Below, piece after piece: positions 21,676 through 30,380 of a stretch of 41,808 bases of DNA. Every line of letters starts with the position of its first letter. The first letter of the stretch is position 1. The DNA is from UMGS1649 sp045651205 (GTDB lineage Bacteria > Bacillota > Clostridia > TANB77 > CAG-465): assembly GCA_045651205.1 (NCBI GenBank), contig JAZRSA010000061.1, positions 1-41,808 on the forward strand. The letters run 5' to 3'. Both the position numbers and the translations under genes were made by a program. The notes below the pieces were generated by a model. It saw only the letters and a program-made list of their open reading frames with translations. It ran no database searches and was not told the origin of the DNA.

Positions 21676-23067
21676 ATGGAAGATAATATACACATATTTC
21701 TTGGAGCATTTGTATCAATATTCTTACTTTTCATATTTCCAGTATATATGGCTTTTGAGAAGAAAGATGATATAGCATATGTGTTAGCATTAAGATATAC
21801 ACAAGAGTTTGTGGATTCTGCTAGGTCAAAAGGGTATATAACAAGCGACATGTATGCAGAGTTTAGACAAAAACTTGCTGTAACAGGGAATCATTATGAT
21901 ATAACAATGACACATGAGCAAGTAAAATTAGAACCATTGGTACAATATTACAAGGAAGATGCAGATGGAAATTTAGTTTTAGCAAAAACAACATCAAAAC
22001 AAGATAAAAACAAATCAGATGAAGAAGCGCTTGCAATAGGTATGGCTGATCCTGACACATTCGGTATTTATCCATATTCTACAGATCAAGATAAAGAAGA
22101 TTTTTTAAAGAATTGGTATATAGGTATAGGATACGCAAAGATAATAGAAACATATGAAGCTACAACACAAATATTTCCAACAAAACACATAGAAGCTATA
22201 TTAAGGGTAGAAAACAAATTGTGGCTAGATGCTACAACAGAAGATTTTGTTTGTGTTGATGAACATGCAGCACAAGATTTAAATACTTCACCAAAAAGGG
22301 TAAATTCATGTAAATATGCATATACAATGAATGAAAATGATATGTTTACTGTAATAATTAAAAATACAAATGTTACACCTGCAGCTTTAATGTACAATAT
22401 GGTAACAGGAAATACAATAAAGAATAACACAAGAGTATATGTAAATTATGGTGGAGCCGTATTAAATAGTAGATGGTTTGGAAAAATTGATTATTCTAAA
22501 ATGAAGCACGATACTTTAGAAATATATCAAATGGAATTAAAGAGCTTCTTTACAGGTGAAAGGGAATTTAGTAAGGATGCGCCTTTAAGTGACCGTATAT
22601 ACTTTACACAAGCTAGTAGAGGATATGATTATATGTTTGAGTTTGAAACTAGACCATTTGATACTACAGACTTACAACGTGTTGGTGCAATAATTCCAGC
22701 AGACGACATAACTAAATACAATTTTGCATGGGGGACAGATGTATATGATATAGGTATGGAAGTGAGTGTTGGATTAAATGGTATATCAATTTTAGGTAGA
22801 ATGTCATATTATTCAGCGCAAGTTTTATTATCTTATCCAGTACCAATAACGGGGTACACTAAGATTAGAGTCAGAGTAGATAGAAGAAAAATATCATCAT
22901 ATAGTTATAAATATAAAGCAATATTATACGTAAATGATAAAAGAGTAGCGGAAACAGAAGAATTTGATAGTCCGCTAATCATATATAGGATGGGACAAGG
23001 CGTTTTAGGATCTACTTCACAAAACTATTCTGGAATAATAAGAAACGTAAAATTATATTATAACTAA
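21676..23067 (+). CDS. Membrane-anchored adhesin-like protein with a LamG-like C-terminal domain
   Basis: The 463-residue protein has a membrane helix at about 6-26. A region (30-80) contains DDIAYVLALRYTQEFVDSAR and LAVTGNHYDITM, and a second block at 222-267 contains NTNVTPAALMYNMVTG and NYGGAVLNSRW. Both blocks recur in the 1,273-residue protein of this operon, so they form a shared N-terminal module, perhaps TadE/TadG-like. The last 170 residues end YVNDKRVAETEEF and YSGIIRNVKLYYN, the closing pattern of laminin-G/concanavalin-A-like jelly rolls, which suggests carbohydrate or protein binding at the surface. AAGGGTGATT precedes the ATG. No cell-wall anchor motif is present. Function is inferred. 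Confidence 0.6.
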   Translation: MEDNIHIFLGAFVSIFLLFIFPVYMAFEKKDDIAYVLALRYTQEFVDSARSKGYITSDMYAEFRQKLAVTGNHYDITMTHEQVKLEPLVQYYKEDADGNLVLAKTTSKQDKNKSDEEALAIGMADPDTFGIYPYSTDQDKEDFLKNWYIGIGYAKIIETYEATTQIFPTKHIEAILRVENKLWLDATTEDFVCVDEHAAQDLNTSPKRVNSCKYAYTMNENDMFTVIIKNTNVTPAALMYNMVTGNTIKNNTRVYVNYGGAVLNSRWFGKIDYSKMKHDTLEIYQMELKSFFTGEREFSKDAPLSDRIYFTQASRGYDYMFEFETRPFDTTDLQRVGAIIPADDITKYNFAWGTDVYDIGMEVSVGLNGISILGRMSYYSAQVLLSYPVPITGYTKIRVRVDRRKISSYSYKYKAILYVNDKRVAETEEFDSPLIIYRMGQGVLGSTSQNYSGIIRNVKLYYN

Positions 23068-23081
23068 AAGGAGGGTGCCAA

Positions 23082-23519
23082 ATGGAAGATGTATCACCAA
23101 AGGTGTTAATTTTTGCAGTATCGTTATTTGTAACAATGGTAGTTGTTTCTTTGGTCGTAATTACATTTGGTAAAATCAAAGAAATATATTCAATGACAAA
23201 GAATACAGATAACTCAATTCATGCAAGTTTTGAAAATGTTTATCAAACATATGATGGAAAGAAATTAAATGGAATGGGTGTTTTAAATACTGTAAAAAAA
23301 TTTGAAGAAGAAAATGATTTGGTTTCAGAAGTTAGATATCCTGGATATACAGGTGTTAGAACAACTGCAAATTCAACAGGCAAAAGAGAAGTAGTAGTAT
23401 TAAAAGAATGTTTTGAAAAACGTCTGACGAAGGGTGGACATACATTTAAATACGAAACAAAGTATACAGCACAAGTAAAAGAAATAGATGGAAAAACAAT
23501 AATAGAATTTAAGAATTAG
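23082..23519 (+). CDS. Pilin-like protein 3 (minor subunit candidate)
   Basis: The 145-residue protein has a helix at about 8-28, then YDGKKLNGMGV at 57-67. That is the same place and nearly the same sequence as in pilin-like protein 1, except that the usual Glu is Gly (G66). The C-terminal half is basic and beta-rich (KREVVVLKE, KYTAQVKEID). AGGAGGG precedes the ATG. It lies between the LamG-type and the Ig-repeat adhesin-like genes, which suggests that each adhesin is paired with small subunits. Confidence 0.6.
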   Translation: MEDVSPKVLIFAVSLFVTMVVVSLVVITFGKIKEIYSMTKNTDNSIHASFENVYQTYDGKKLNGMGVLNTVKKFEEENDLVSEVRYPGYTGVRTTANSTGKREVVVLKECFEKRLTKGGHTFKYETKYTAQVKEIDGKTIIEFKN

Positions 23520-23531
23520 GAGGTGTATGGT

Positions 23532-23924
23532 GTGGAAAATTCAGCATATGAAGCGTTAATCTTAGGGTTAAATGTATTTATATTTATGCTAGCAATTTCA
23601 GTAGGAATGCTGCTAATGACAACAATTAATCAAATGATAGATTATACAAGAGAATTAGGAGAAGCCGAAATAGGTGGAAATTTAATGAAAGAATATGGTG
23701 ACCAACAAGAAAGAGAGTTTACAGGTGCTGAAGTTTATGCACTATATGGACAAGAGCTAAAAGGAGAGTTGGATGGATATACAATAAGAGTTAATGCTGG
23801 TGGAGCAACATCATCTCTTAGAGATTATGGTTCAACAATAGGCCTATCTAATTTAAATCAGATTTTTATAATGACTTCTAATGGTGCGAATTCTTATACG
23901 CTAAAAATAAAACCAACGGAATGA
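23532..23924 (+). CDS. Pilin-like protein 4 (minor subunit candidate)
   Basis: The 130-residue protein has a hydrophobic helix at about 8-30 and the signature EFTGAEV with Gly at residue 65. It ends with a short Gly/Ser-rich region (NAGGATSSLRDYGST). The longer frame begins at GTG 23523, but that codon lies within the ribosome binding site AGGAGGTG. GTG 23532 gives the N-terminus MENSAYEALILGLNVF, which aligns with the other three paralogues, and it was chosen for that reason. The gap to the next gene is 14 bases. Confidence 0.6.
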   Translation: MENSAYEALILGLNVFIFMLAISVGMLLMTTINQMIDYTRELGEAEIGGNLMKEYGDQQEREFTGAEVYALYGQELKGELDGYTIRVNAGGATSSLRDYGSTIGLSNLNQIFIMTSNGANSYTLKIKPTE

Positions 23925-23938
23925 GAGGAAATGTATAG

Positions 23939-26900
23939 ATGAAAGATACGATAAGTGTTATTTTTGCTTCTATATTTTTAGTATTAGTAATTGTATTATT
24001 ACCATTGTTTAGTATTTTAGATAGGCAAGATAATATAGCATATAATGTTGTGCTAACTCAAACGAGTAAGTTTGTTGATCAAGTCAGAGCAAATGGGTTT
24101 ATAACAGAAGAAGAATATATGGCTTTTATTAGTACATTAGCTTCTACTGGTAATACATATAATGTTACAATTGAAGCGTACAAACATAAATTAATTGAGA
24201 CATCACCGGGTTCAAATCAATTTACTGATGAACTTGAATTATATAATACTGAAGATGTAGCGGATTTTTTAACAAATAAAGAAGTAAATGAAGAAGTTGA
24301 TGATTCGAATAGAAAACAAAATATATATTTATTTGAGAAAAGCGACGAAATATATGTAAGGGTATACAATACGAATATAACTGCAGGAAGCGTAATGTAT
24401 AATATGTTAATGGGAGCAGTAGATACTAAAGTTATAGATATAAAATATGGTGGAGTTGTAAACAACATTAATTGGGAATTATATAATAATGTTGTAGTAG
24501 AAACAATTGCAACACCAAAGGTAATATTATCTGTACCGGTAAATGCTGAAAATAGTATTAACGTAGTAGAGTTGATGACAAACGAAGAACTAAAAGAAGT
24601 AGAATGTATTGTAGAGGATTATGGTGGATTATTTGCAACACCTAAAGAATTATGTGCAGATATACCAGCAGATGCAGCTTACAAATATATATATGATTTA
24701 GAAAAAGATGTTGAAGGTGAAAAAGTAAATCAAAAAATAACAATAGCAGCAAAATTTGAAGATGTTACGCAAGTTCAAGTAAGAGAACCAAGTTTTATTG
24801 ATGGATTATTAGGAGCACTAACTAATATATATGATTTATTCTCATATGACTATTGGTCAGACATAAAAAATAATGGTATCTTAGATAAAGATAATTCTAA
24901 TATTGCAAATAGAAGAGCGGAAGAAAGATATATTATAGAAAACTATATAGTTTTAAATGGAATAGAAGCAGACATTAATTTGACTACAGTTGGTTCGGGT
25001 AAATATGATTTTCTAATAGAATTAACTAATGTAAAAATAGCAACAGTTGACGCTATAACAGAAGTAGCAAGTGTTTCTGTTTTAGGTGGATTAGGAAGAA
25101 ATGATTATCACGATTTAACAATTGGTGATGAAACAATTAAATTTGAAGTAACAACAAAAACAAACGAAGAAGATCTTGTTATATTAGGGCCATATAATTG
25201 GAAACAATTATTAAAAACAAAGGCAATAAATGCAGCAGTAATAGGAACAGATCCATTACTTGTATATAGAAAACAAGAAATATTCTTTAGAGTTCAATAT
25301 ACTGGATTTGCAAAAACTCCAGAAGAAATGAAAACAATAATATCATCGAAATTAAAATTCGAAAGAGATAATGTAACTAAGTATATAGAAAATACAGCAG
25401 TTTCACCAGAATATTTTACGGCGCAAGAAATGCAAACAATACATGGTGTAACAGTAGATGGTGATTCAATATTAGTAAAAATTAAATATCCAGAAGGACA
25501 AGGATTAGAAGGTAATAGATATTTATATCTTGATGAAGAGTGGATTGAAGGAATGCCGGAAAAATACAGTCAACAAGTTTATTATTTGGATAGAGATACA
25601 TTAGCACCTAATTCTCCGACTGTGGTATTAACTGGAACAGAAGGAAATGATGAGTGGTATATATCAGATGTTGCAATAAGTGTTACAAGAATATCTGATC
25701 AAGAACAAAATCCAGGAGTTGCTAGAAATTCTAGTGTTGGCATAGCGCTTGAAAAGGTATTTTCGGGAGTATGGCGCACAACAGCATCAATGACAGGTGC
25801 TCAAGTGCAAAGCGAACAAGACTTAGACAATAATGTAAAAATAACTGCAAATGGAACAACAAATGTAGTATTAAAGATAGAAGATTATGCTGAAAACTCA
25901 AATACATTTGCAACTAAAAGTGTAAAAATAGATAAAGAAAAACCAGAAGATCCAGTTGTAACATTCCCTACACTTCCAGCAAGTGGTTGGTATACAGGAA
26001 ATGTTAGATTTACAGTTGCAGCAGGTCACGATAATCATAGTGGTTTTGATAAAACAACATATTTTATAGAAGGTTCAAATGCTACTGGTGAAGAAAAGAC
26101 TTATACTGGACCAGTAACATTAACTGAAAGTGGAATAAGTAGAATAACCATTAAGAATTATGATAAAGCGGGTAATGCATCATCTATATATAAAGAAATT
26201 AAAATAGATAATAACGAACCTGCTACAGTAAGTTTTGAAAATATAAAAGGATTAAAGAGAAACGAAGATACTGAATGGTATAATACAGAAGTTGTAACAA
26301 GAGTAACAGTACACTATACAGGTTCTGCGTCTCAAAAGTTGGAATCTTACTATGAAGTAGAAGGAGAACATCCTATAGCTAGAACTAAATTCACAGGTAG
26401 TATAATAGATATAGAGTTAACCGGAAACGGAACACATACATTAAAAGTATATACATATACAACAAATAACGAAAGAGTAAGTACTCATGTAGTAAAAATA
26501 GATGAAAATGCGCCAAAAGATCCAACCATAGAATTAATTGGAGACAAGGGGATATTTAATGAAGGAAAAGAGGATGAAGAAGAATCTCCTTGGTATATTA
26601 CAGATGTAACCGCAAAAATAACATTAAATGGAGATGAAGGTACATCTGGTGTAAATTCATTTACATATATAACTCAATATGGCGAAGAAGAACCGGTTGA
26701 AGTAACAGGCGCTACTTCCGGAACAACAATAACATTTACAAATGAAGGTGTAACGTTATTAACAGTTAAACTGGAAGATGCTGCTGGAAATGAATTAATA
26801 TATGAAGAATATATAAGAATAGATAAGAGTGCACCTACTCCGGCAGAAATAATACTTAACTCAAATCCAGGGGAAAATGATTGGCATAGATCATCAGTTT

Positions 26901-27760
26901 ATGTGTCATATGAAGGACAACAAGATGATATAAGTGATATAAGCTATGTAACAATTGAAGTACAAAAGCAAGATGCGTCAGGAAATTGGGTTGAAGAATC
27001 AACAGGAATATGGAACGTAGGAGAGGACACTAAAGGTAAAAAGGTAATATTAACTACATATAATGGTGCTGCACTTTCAGCAACTACGGAAAAAATAATA
27101 ATGATTGACACAATTGCGCCGAACGCACCGTCAATATCACTTTCATCAAGCTCGGCTGGTCCAGCAAACTTGGTAGGCGGTGTATATATGAGAGGTGGAG
27201 ATATAGTAGCTAGTATAACAGCTGGAACTGATGTTGAAAATAGTGGAGATGAATCTGGAGTATGGAAAACTACATATGAAGTAACTTGCGATGGAACTAC
27301 CGTTGTTGCTGAAAATGAAGGTCTGTCTGTAACCGTACCAGGTATTGATGGTCAAGATAAGTATTATTCGATAGTTGCAAGAACTTATGATATAGCTGGA
27401 AATGTTGCAGAAAAAACAGCAAGTATAAGAGTATGTAGAAAAGCACCAGCTAGACCAAGTATTATCTCGGTAAATGGAGTTAATATAAGCGGTAACTCTG
27501 CATATGGACCTGCTGGTTCAGGACCGGTAATTGTTTCGGGAGCGATAGGCGTTAAGCTTGAAGCTTTTGGCGGACCAATATATAATTACACTACTGCACC
27601 AAATGAAACGCAAGAAGATGCTGCATTAGATGAAGTTTATGTGGGAAGTTTTGTAGAAGGAACTACATATAGTATATATGTAACAGTAACAGACATATTT
27701 GGTAGATCATCAACAAGTTCGACTGTTTCGTTCCAATGTAAAGAGGAGGAGAATGAATAA
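23939..27760 (+). CDS. Large membrane-anchored adhesin-like protein with about seven Ig-like modules
   Basis: The 1,273-residue protein begins with a membrane helix (about 5-27) and the same module as the 463-residue protein: DNIAYNVVLTQTSKFVDQVR, LASTGNTYNVTI and, at 135-179, NTNITAGSVMYNMLMG plus KYGGVVNNINW. From about residue 553 there are about seven modules of 90-110 residues. Each starts near D(K/E/T)xAPxxPxI and ends with a strand such as EIKI, VVKI, YIRI or IIMI; many contain DxAGN. This is the pattern of bacterial Ig-like/OmpL47-type surface repeats that hold a binding region away from the cell. No LPxTG motif or C-terminal anchor is seen, so the N-terminal helix or the pilus must hold it. 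AGAGGAA precedes the ATG, and the stop overlaps the next start by one base. Confidence 0.68.
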   Translation: MKDTISVIFASIFLVLVIVLLPLFSILDRQDNIAYNVVLTQTSKFVDQVRANGFITEEEYMAFISTLASTGNTYNVTIEAYKHKLIETSPGSNQFTDELELYNTEDVADFLTNKEVNEEVDDSNRKQNIYLFEKSDEIYVRVYNTNITAGSVMYNMLMGAVDTKVIDIKYGGVVNNINWELYNNVVVETIATPKVILSVPVNAENSINVVELMTNEELKEVECIVEDYGGLFATPKELCADIPADAAYKYIYDLEKDVEGEKVNQKITIAAKFEDVTQVQVREPSFIDGLLGALTNIYDLFSYDYWSDIKNNGILDKDNSNIANRRAEERYIIENYIVLNGIEADINLTTVGSGKYDFLIELTNVKIATVDAITEVASVSVLGGLGRNDYHDLTIGDETIKFEVTTKTNEEDLVILGPYNWKQLLKTKAINAAVIGTDPLLVYRKQEIFFRVQYTGFAKTPEEMKTIISSKLKFERDNVTKYIENTAVSPEYFTAQEMQTIHGVTVDGDSILVKIKYPEGQGLEGNRYLYLDEEWIEGMPEKYSQQVYYLDRDTLAPNSPTVVLTGTEGNDEWYISDVAISVTRISDQEQNPGVARNSSVGIALEKVFSGVWRTTASMTGAQVQSEQDLDNNVKITANGTTNVVLKIEDYAENSNTFATKSVKIDKEKPEDPVVTFPTLPASGWYTGNVRFTVAAGHDNHSGFDKTTYFIEGSNATGEEKTYTGPVTLTESGISRITIKNYDKAGNASSIYKEIKIDNNEPATVSFENIKGLKRNEDTEWYNTEVVTRVTVHYTGSASQKLESYYEVEGEHPIARTKFTGSIIDIELTGNGTHTLKVYTYTTNNERVSTHVVKIDENAPKDPTIELIGDKGIFNEGKEDEEESPWYITDVTAKITLNGDEGTSGVNSFTYITQYGEEEPVEVTGATSGTTITFTNEGVTLLTVKLEDAAGNELIYEEYIRIDKSAPTPAEIILNSNPGENDWHRSSVYVSYEGQQDDISDISYVTIEVQKQDASGNWVEESTGIWNVGEDTKGKKVILTTYNGAALSATTEKIIMIDTIAPNAPSISLSSSSAGPANLVGGVYMRGGDIVASITAGTDVENSGDESGVWKTTYEVTCDGTTVVAENEGLSVTVPGIDGQDKYYSIVARTYDIAGNVAEKTASIRVCRKAPARPSIISVNGVNISGNSAYGPAGSGPVIVSGAIGVKLEAFGGPIYNYTTAPNETQEDAALDEVYVGSFVEGTTYSIYVTVTDIFGRSSTSSTVSFQCKEEENE

Positions 27761-28995
27761 TGAAATTAACAGATTTTTCAATGATATTTATTGCAATTTT
27801 CCTTCCAATAGTAATAATAGCATTTGTGAATACTTCATTCATGGTAAAATCAGAAAAGAATGAGATGTATTATAAATCAATAATAAATTCAGCAACTAAA
27901 GATGCAGTTGCTGCGATGAAGCAAATAGAGAGTGAAGACATAGATTATGGTTATTCAGGTATAGTAGATAAAAAGGTTAGTATTAATCCAAAAGCTGCTA
28001 TAGACACATATTTTAGTTCGTTAGCAAATAATTTCGGAGTAAAAGGAAATGAAAATGGACTACAAAGATTAAAAATGTATATTCCGGTAGTAGCGGTAAT
28101 AGATTATGACGGAATATACATACATTCTCTAGAAGAAACATCAGCTGGAAAGGTTGAGTTTGTAACAAAACCTAAAATTAGATATACATATTCATATGTA
28201 ATTGCAAAAAAAGAGATAAATCCTGTTACACATGAAAGAGGATATGATATAATGAATGTAGCAGATTTAGAAAATATAGGGGCATACGAATTATTATCGG
28301 ATGTTGTTTATGAGATTACATATACAATGGACGACTATGTATATTTAAATATATATAAAAAGAGTCACTTTGACGTTGATTCGGAAAAGAAAAATCTAGT
28401 AGTAAGCAAAGGTTTTTACTTAACAGATATGGTAAACAATTTAGAATTAGTATATTCTGAAGATTTACCATCAGATGTTGAAAGTGATTTAAGAGAAAGA
28501 ATAGTAAAACATTTAAGCGGAATGAGAAAAGATGTAATTGCAAGAATAGGTATGAAACATATTTCTTATGCAATAAATCATCATAATGATTTTTCTGGTG
28601 CAACTGGAATAGACTATAAATTTACATTTACTGTTGACTCAGATACAGCATGGTTTGAAACAATGAACGGTATTGGTATAATTTCTGTAGTACAAGGAAT
28701 TTCATTAGGTAATAGATATTTAAATTACAAATCATATAGTGCGGCAGAGTTATCTGAAACACGTAAATATTATGTTAGTGCTGCTCTAGAAGCTGATACT
28801 AAAATACCGGAAGATGGTAGCGAAAAAGAACCAAGGTATTATCTAGAGTATGACTTATATCACGCATCTACAAAATGTCCGATATATGAATATTATATCA
28901 GCATGGCGAAAGATACGGTATTGCCTATATATTATCAAAAGAAGGCAGACGCGGCAACGCAAGGGTATTACACGTGCCCAATTTGTAAACCATAG
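27760..28995 (+). CDS. Membrane-anchored 411-residue protein of the Tad-like operon, unknown function
   Basis: A membrane helix at about 7-30 is followed by an extracellular part with no close family that I recognise. The region YYKSIINSATKDAVAAM after the helix is similar in position to the TadE/TadG-like segment of the two adhesin-like proteins, but the sequence match is weak. The C-terminal tail has a Cys-Pro pair (TKCPIYEYY) and a CPIC motif near the end (YYTCPICKP), a possible metal-binding or disulphide pair. It starts on the overlap TAATG with GGAGGAG upstream and is therefore coupled to the 1,273-residue gene. Confidence 0.6.
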   Translation: MKLTDFSMIFIAIFLPIVIIAFVNTSFMVKSEKNEMYYKSIINSATKDAVAAMKQIESEDIDYGYSGIVDKKVSINPKAAIDTYFSSLANNFGVKGNENGLQRLKMYIPVVAVIDYDGIYIHSLEETSAGKVEFVTKPKIRYTYSYVIAKKEINPVTHERGYDIMNVADLENIGAYELLSDVVYEITYTMDDYVYLNIYKKSHFDVDSEKKNLVVSKGFYLTDMVNNLELVYSEDLPSDVESDLRERIVKHLSGMRKDVIARIGMKHISYAINHHNDFSGATGIDYKFTFTVDSDTAWFETMNGIGIISVVQGISLGNRYLNYKSYSAAELSETRKYYVSAALEADTKIPEDGSEKEPRYYLEYDLYHASTKCPIYEYYISMAKDTVLPIYYQKKADAATQGYYTCPICKP

Positions 28996-29003
28996 GGGGA
29001 AAT

Positions 29004-30380
29004 ATGAAAAACGAAAAGAAAGTGAAAAAAACGAAAAATGAAGAAAAAAATAAAAAGAATTCTTCAGCGAAAGTAAAAATGCTTTCAATACTTTCTATTA
29101 TTTTAATTGTGGTTTTAGTAGTTGGTTTGTGTATTGCTGGGTATTGCATAGTACAAACTATTAAATACAAAGAATACACAGATCAAATGTATTTATACAA
29201 ATACAATGAACTTTATTCGAATCAAAAAGCTACAGCATATCAAAGGGTAACAAATTTAGATATGTTTAAAGTTTTATTTGGATCAATAAACAATTCAACT
29301 AAAGCAAGTAATTTACTTTTAGCTACAAAGACTAACGAAATGACAGATGAAGACGTTTGGTATGAAACAGCTAAAAAGGTTGGATTAACATCTAAAATAG
29401 AAAGAGAAGACTTTTTAGATAATGCTACTAAAATAGATGCAGTAATAACTGCTATGAGAATAGTAGAACTATGTGTGGATGATCAAGTATCACCAGCTAA
29501 ATTAAATATTGATGAAAAGAAATTAGAAAAATATTCTGTTTCTGATTCAAGATATATTGCAATGGCAGTGACACTAGGAATTCTAGAAAATGATAATTCT
29601 GCTTTAAATGATAAAAAATTAAATAAAGGAGAATTAAATAAATTAGTAATTGAAATTTGCAACAAATATGCAACTGTATATTACAAAGATAAATATGTAA
29701 ATGAAGAAGGAAAACTAGTAAGCAGTGGAGTTAAAATTGTTACAGATAAAGAAAAATTACCTAGTAACAGTAAAGAGTATCCATACATTGTAGATGCAGT
29801 GGAAAAGAATGAATACGAAATGCCACTACTTGTGGAAAATGAAAAAGATTTTGTAAATCCTAAAAAAGTATTTGAAGATATGGGCGAGCTATATGGACAA
29901 ATAGATGAAACAGTTACTAGATACTTAGATTTAATATTAAATGTTAATTATAATGAAATAGATTATATAAACTTCAGAAACGCTTTAAATAGATACTCAA
30001 TATACAAATTAAATAATGATGAAGTTGAAATGTATGTTGAATATGTTAAAGATAATAAAATAACATTAAAAGGTGATGCTGAAATATTATTACCAGTTAT
30101 GTATTATTCTGGTGAAAGATATTTTGTAAGAACAAAAATAACATTAGATGTTATAAGCGGAGATACAAATAAAAATCTATTATTTGGAGATTATGCGTAC
30201 AATGTAGAATATAATGGAAAGCAAATAACAATGTATGTTGATATACCACTTTCAATGACATTAAATTCAAAATCACTATACATTGAACCAACAAGTTTAG
30301 CAACACGTATGGTTAATAAAACTGAAGATGTAAAAGTTCCAACAGCAGTAGGAGGGTTAATATATGAAAAGAACAAGTAA
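29004..30380 (+). CDS. Single-pass membrane protein with SLH-like segments
   Basis: The 458-residue protein has a very basic N-terminus (about residues 1-26, Lys/Glu/Asn), a membrane helix at about 27-52 and an extracellular part. Two stretches at about 110-220 look like weak S-layer homology repeats. One is VWYETAKKVGL, then ATKIDAVITAMRIVEL; the other is YIAMAVTLGILEND, then LNKGELNKLVIEIC. SLH domains bind secondary wall polymers, so the protein could tie the pilus base to the wall. The SLH call is tentative. GGGGGA precedes the ATG. The gene overlaps the next by 17 bases, the only sizeable overlap in the operon. Confidence 0.55.
   Translation: MKNEKKVKKTKNEEKNKKNSSAKVKMLSILSIILIVVLVVGLCIAGYCIVQTIKYKEYTDQMYLYKYNELYSNQKATAYQRVTNLDMFKVLFGSINNSTKASNLLLATKTNEMTDEDVWYETAKKVGLTSKIEREDFLDNATKIDAVITAMRIVELCVDDQVSPAKLNIDEKKLEKYSVSDSRYIAMAVTLGILENDNSALNDKKLNKGELNKLVIEICNKYATVYYKDKYVNEEGKLVSSGVKIVTDKEKLPSNSKEYPYIVDAVEKNEYEMPLLVENEKDFVNPKKVFEDMGELYGQIDETVTRYLDLILNVNYNEIDYINFRNALNRYSIYKLNNDEVEMYVEYVKDNKITLKGDAEILLPVMYYSGERYFVRTKITLDVISGDTNKNLLFGDYAYNVEYNGKQITMYVDIPLSMTLNSKSLYIEPTSLATRMVNKTEDVKVPTAVGGLIYEKNK

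Noticed and set aside
25590..27750. DNA-level tandem repeats encoding the Ig-like modules
   Set aside because: The modules are similar only at protein level; no near-identical DNA repeats were seen, so phase-variable repeat number is not supported.
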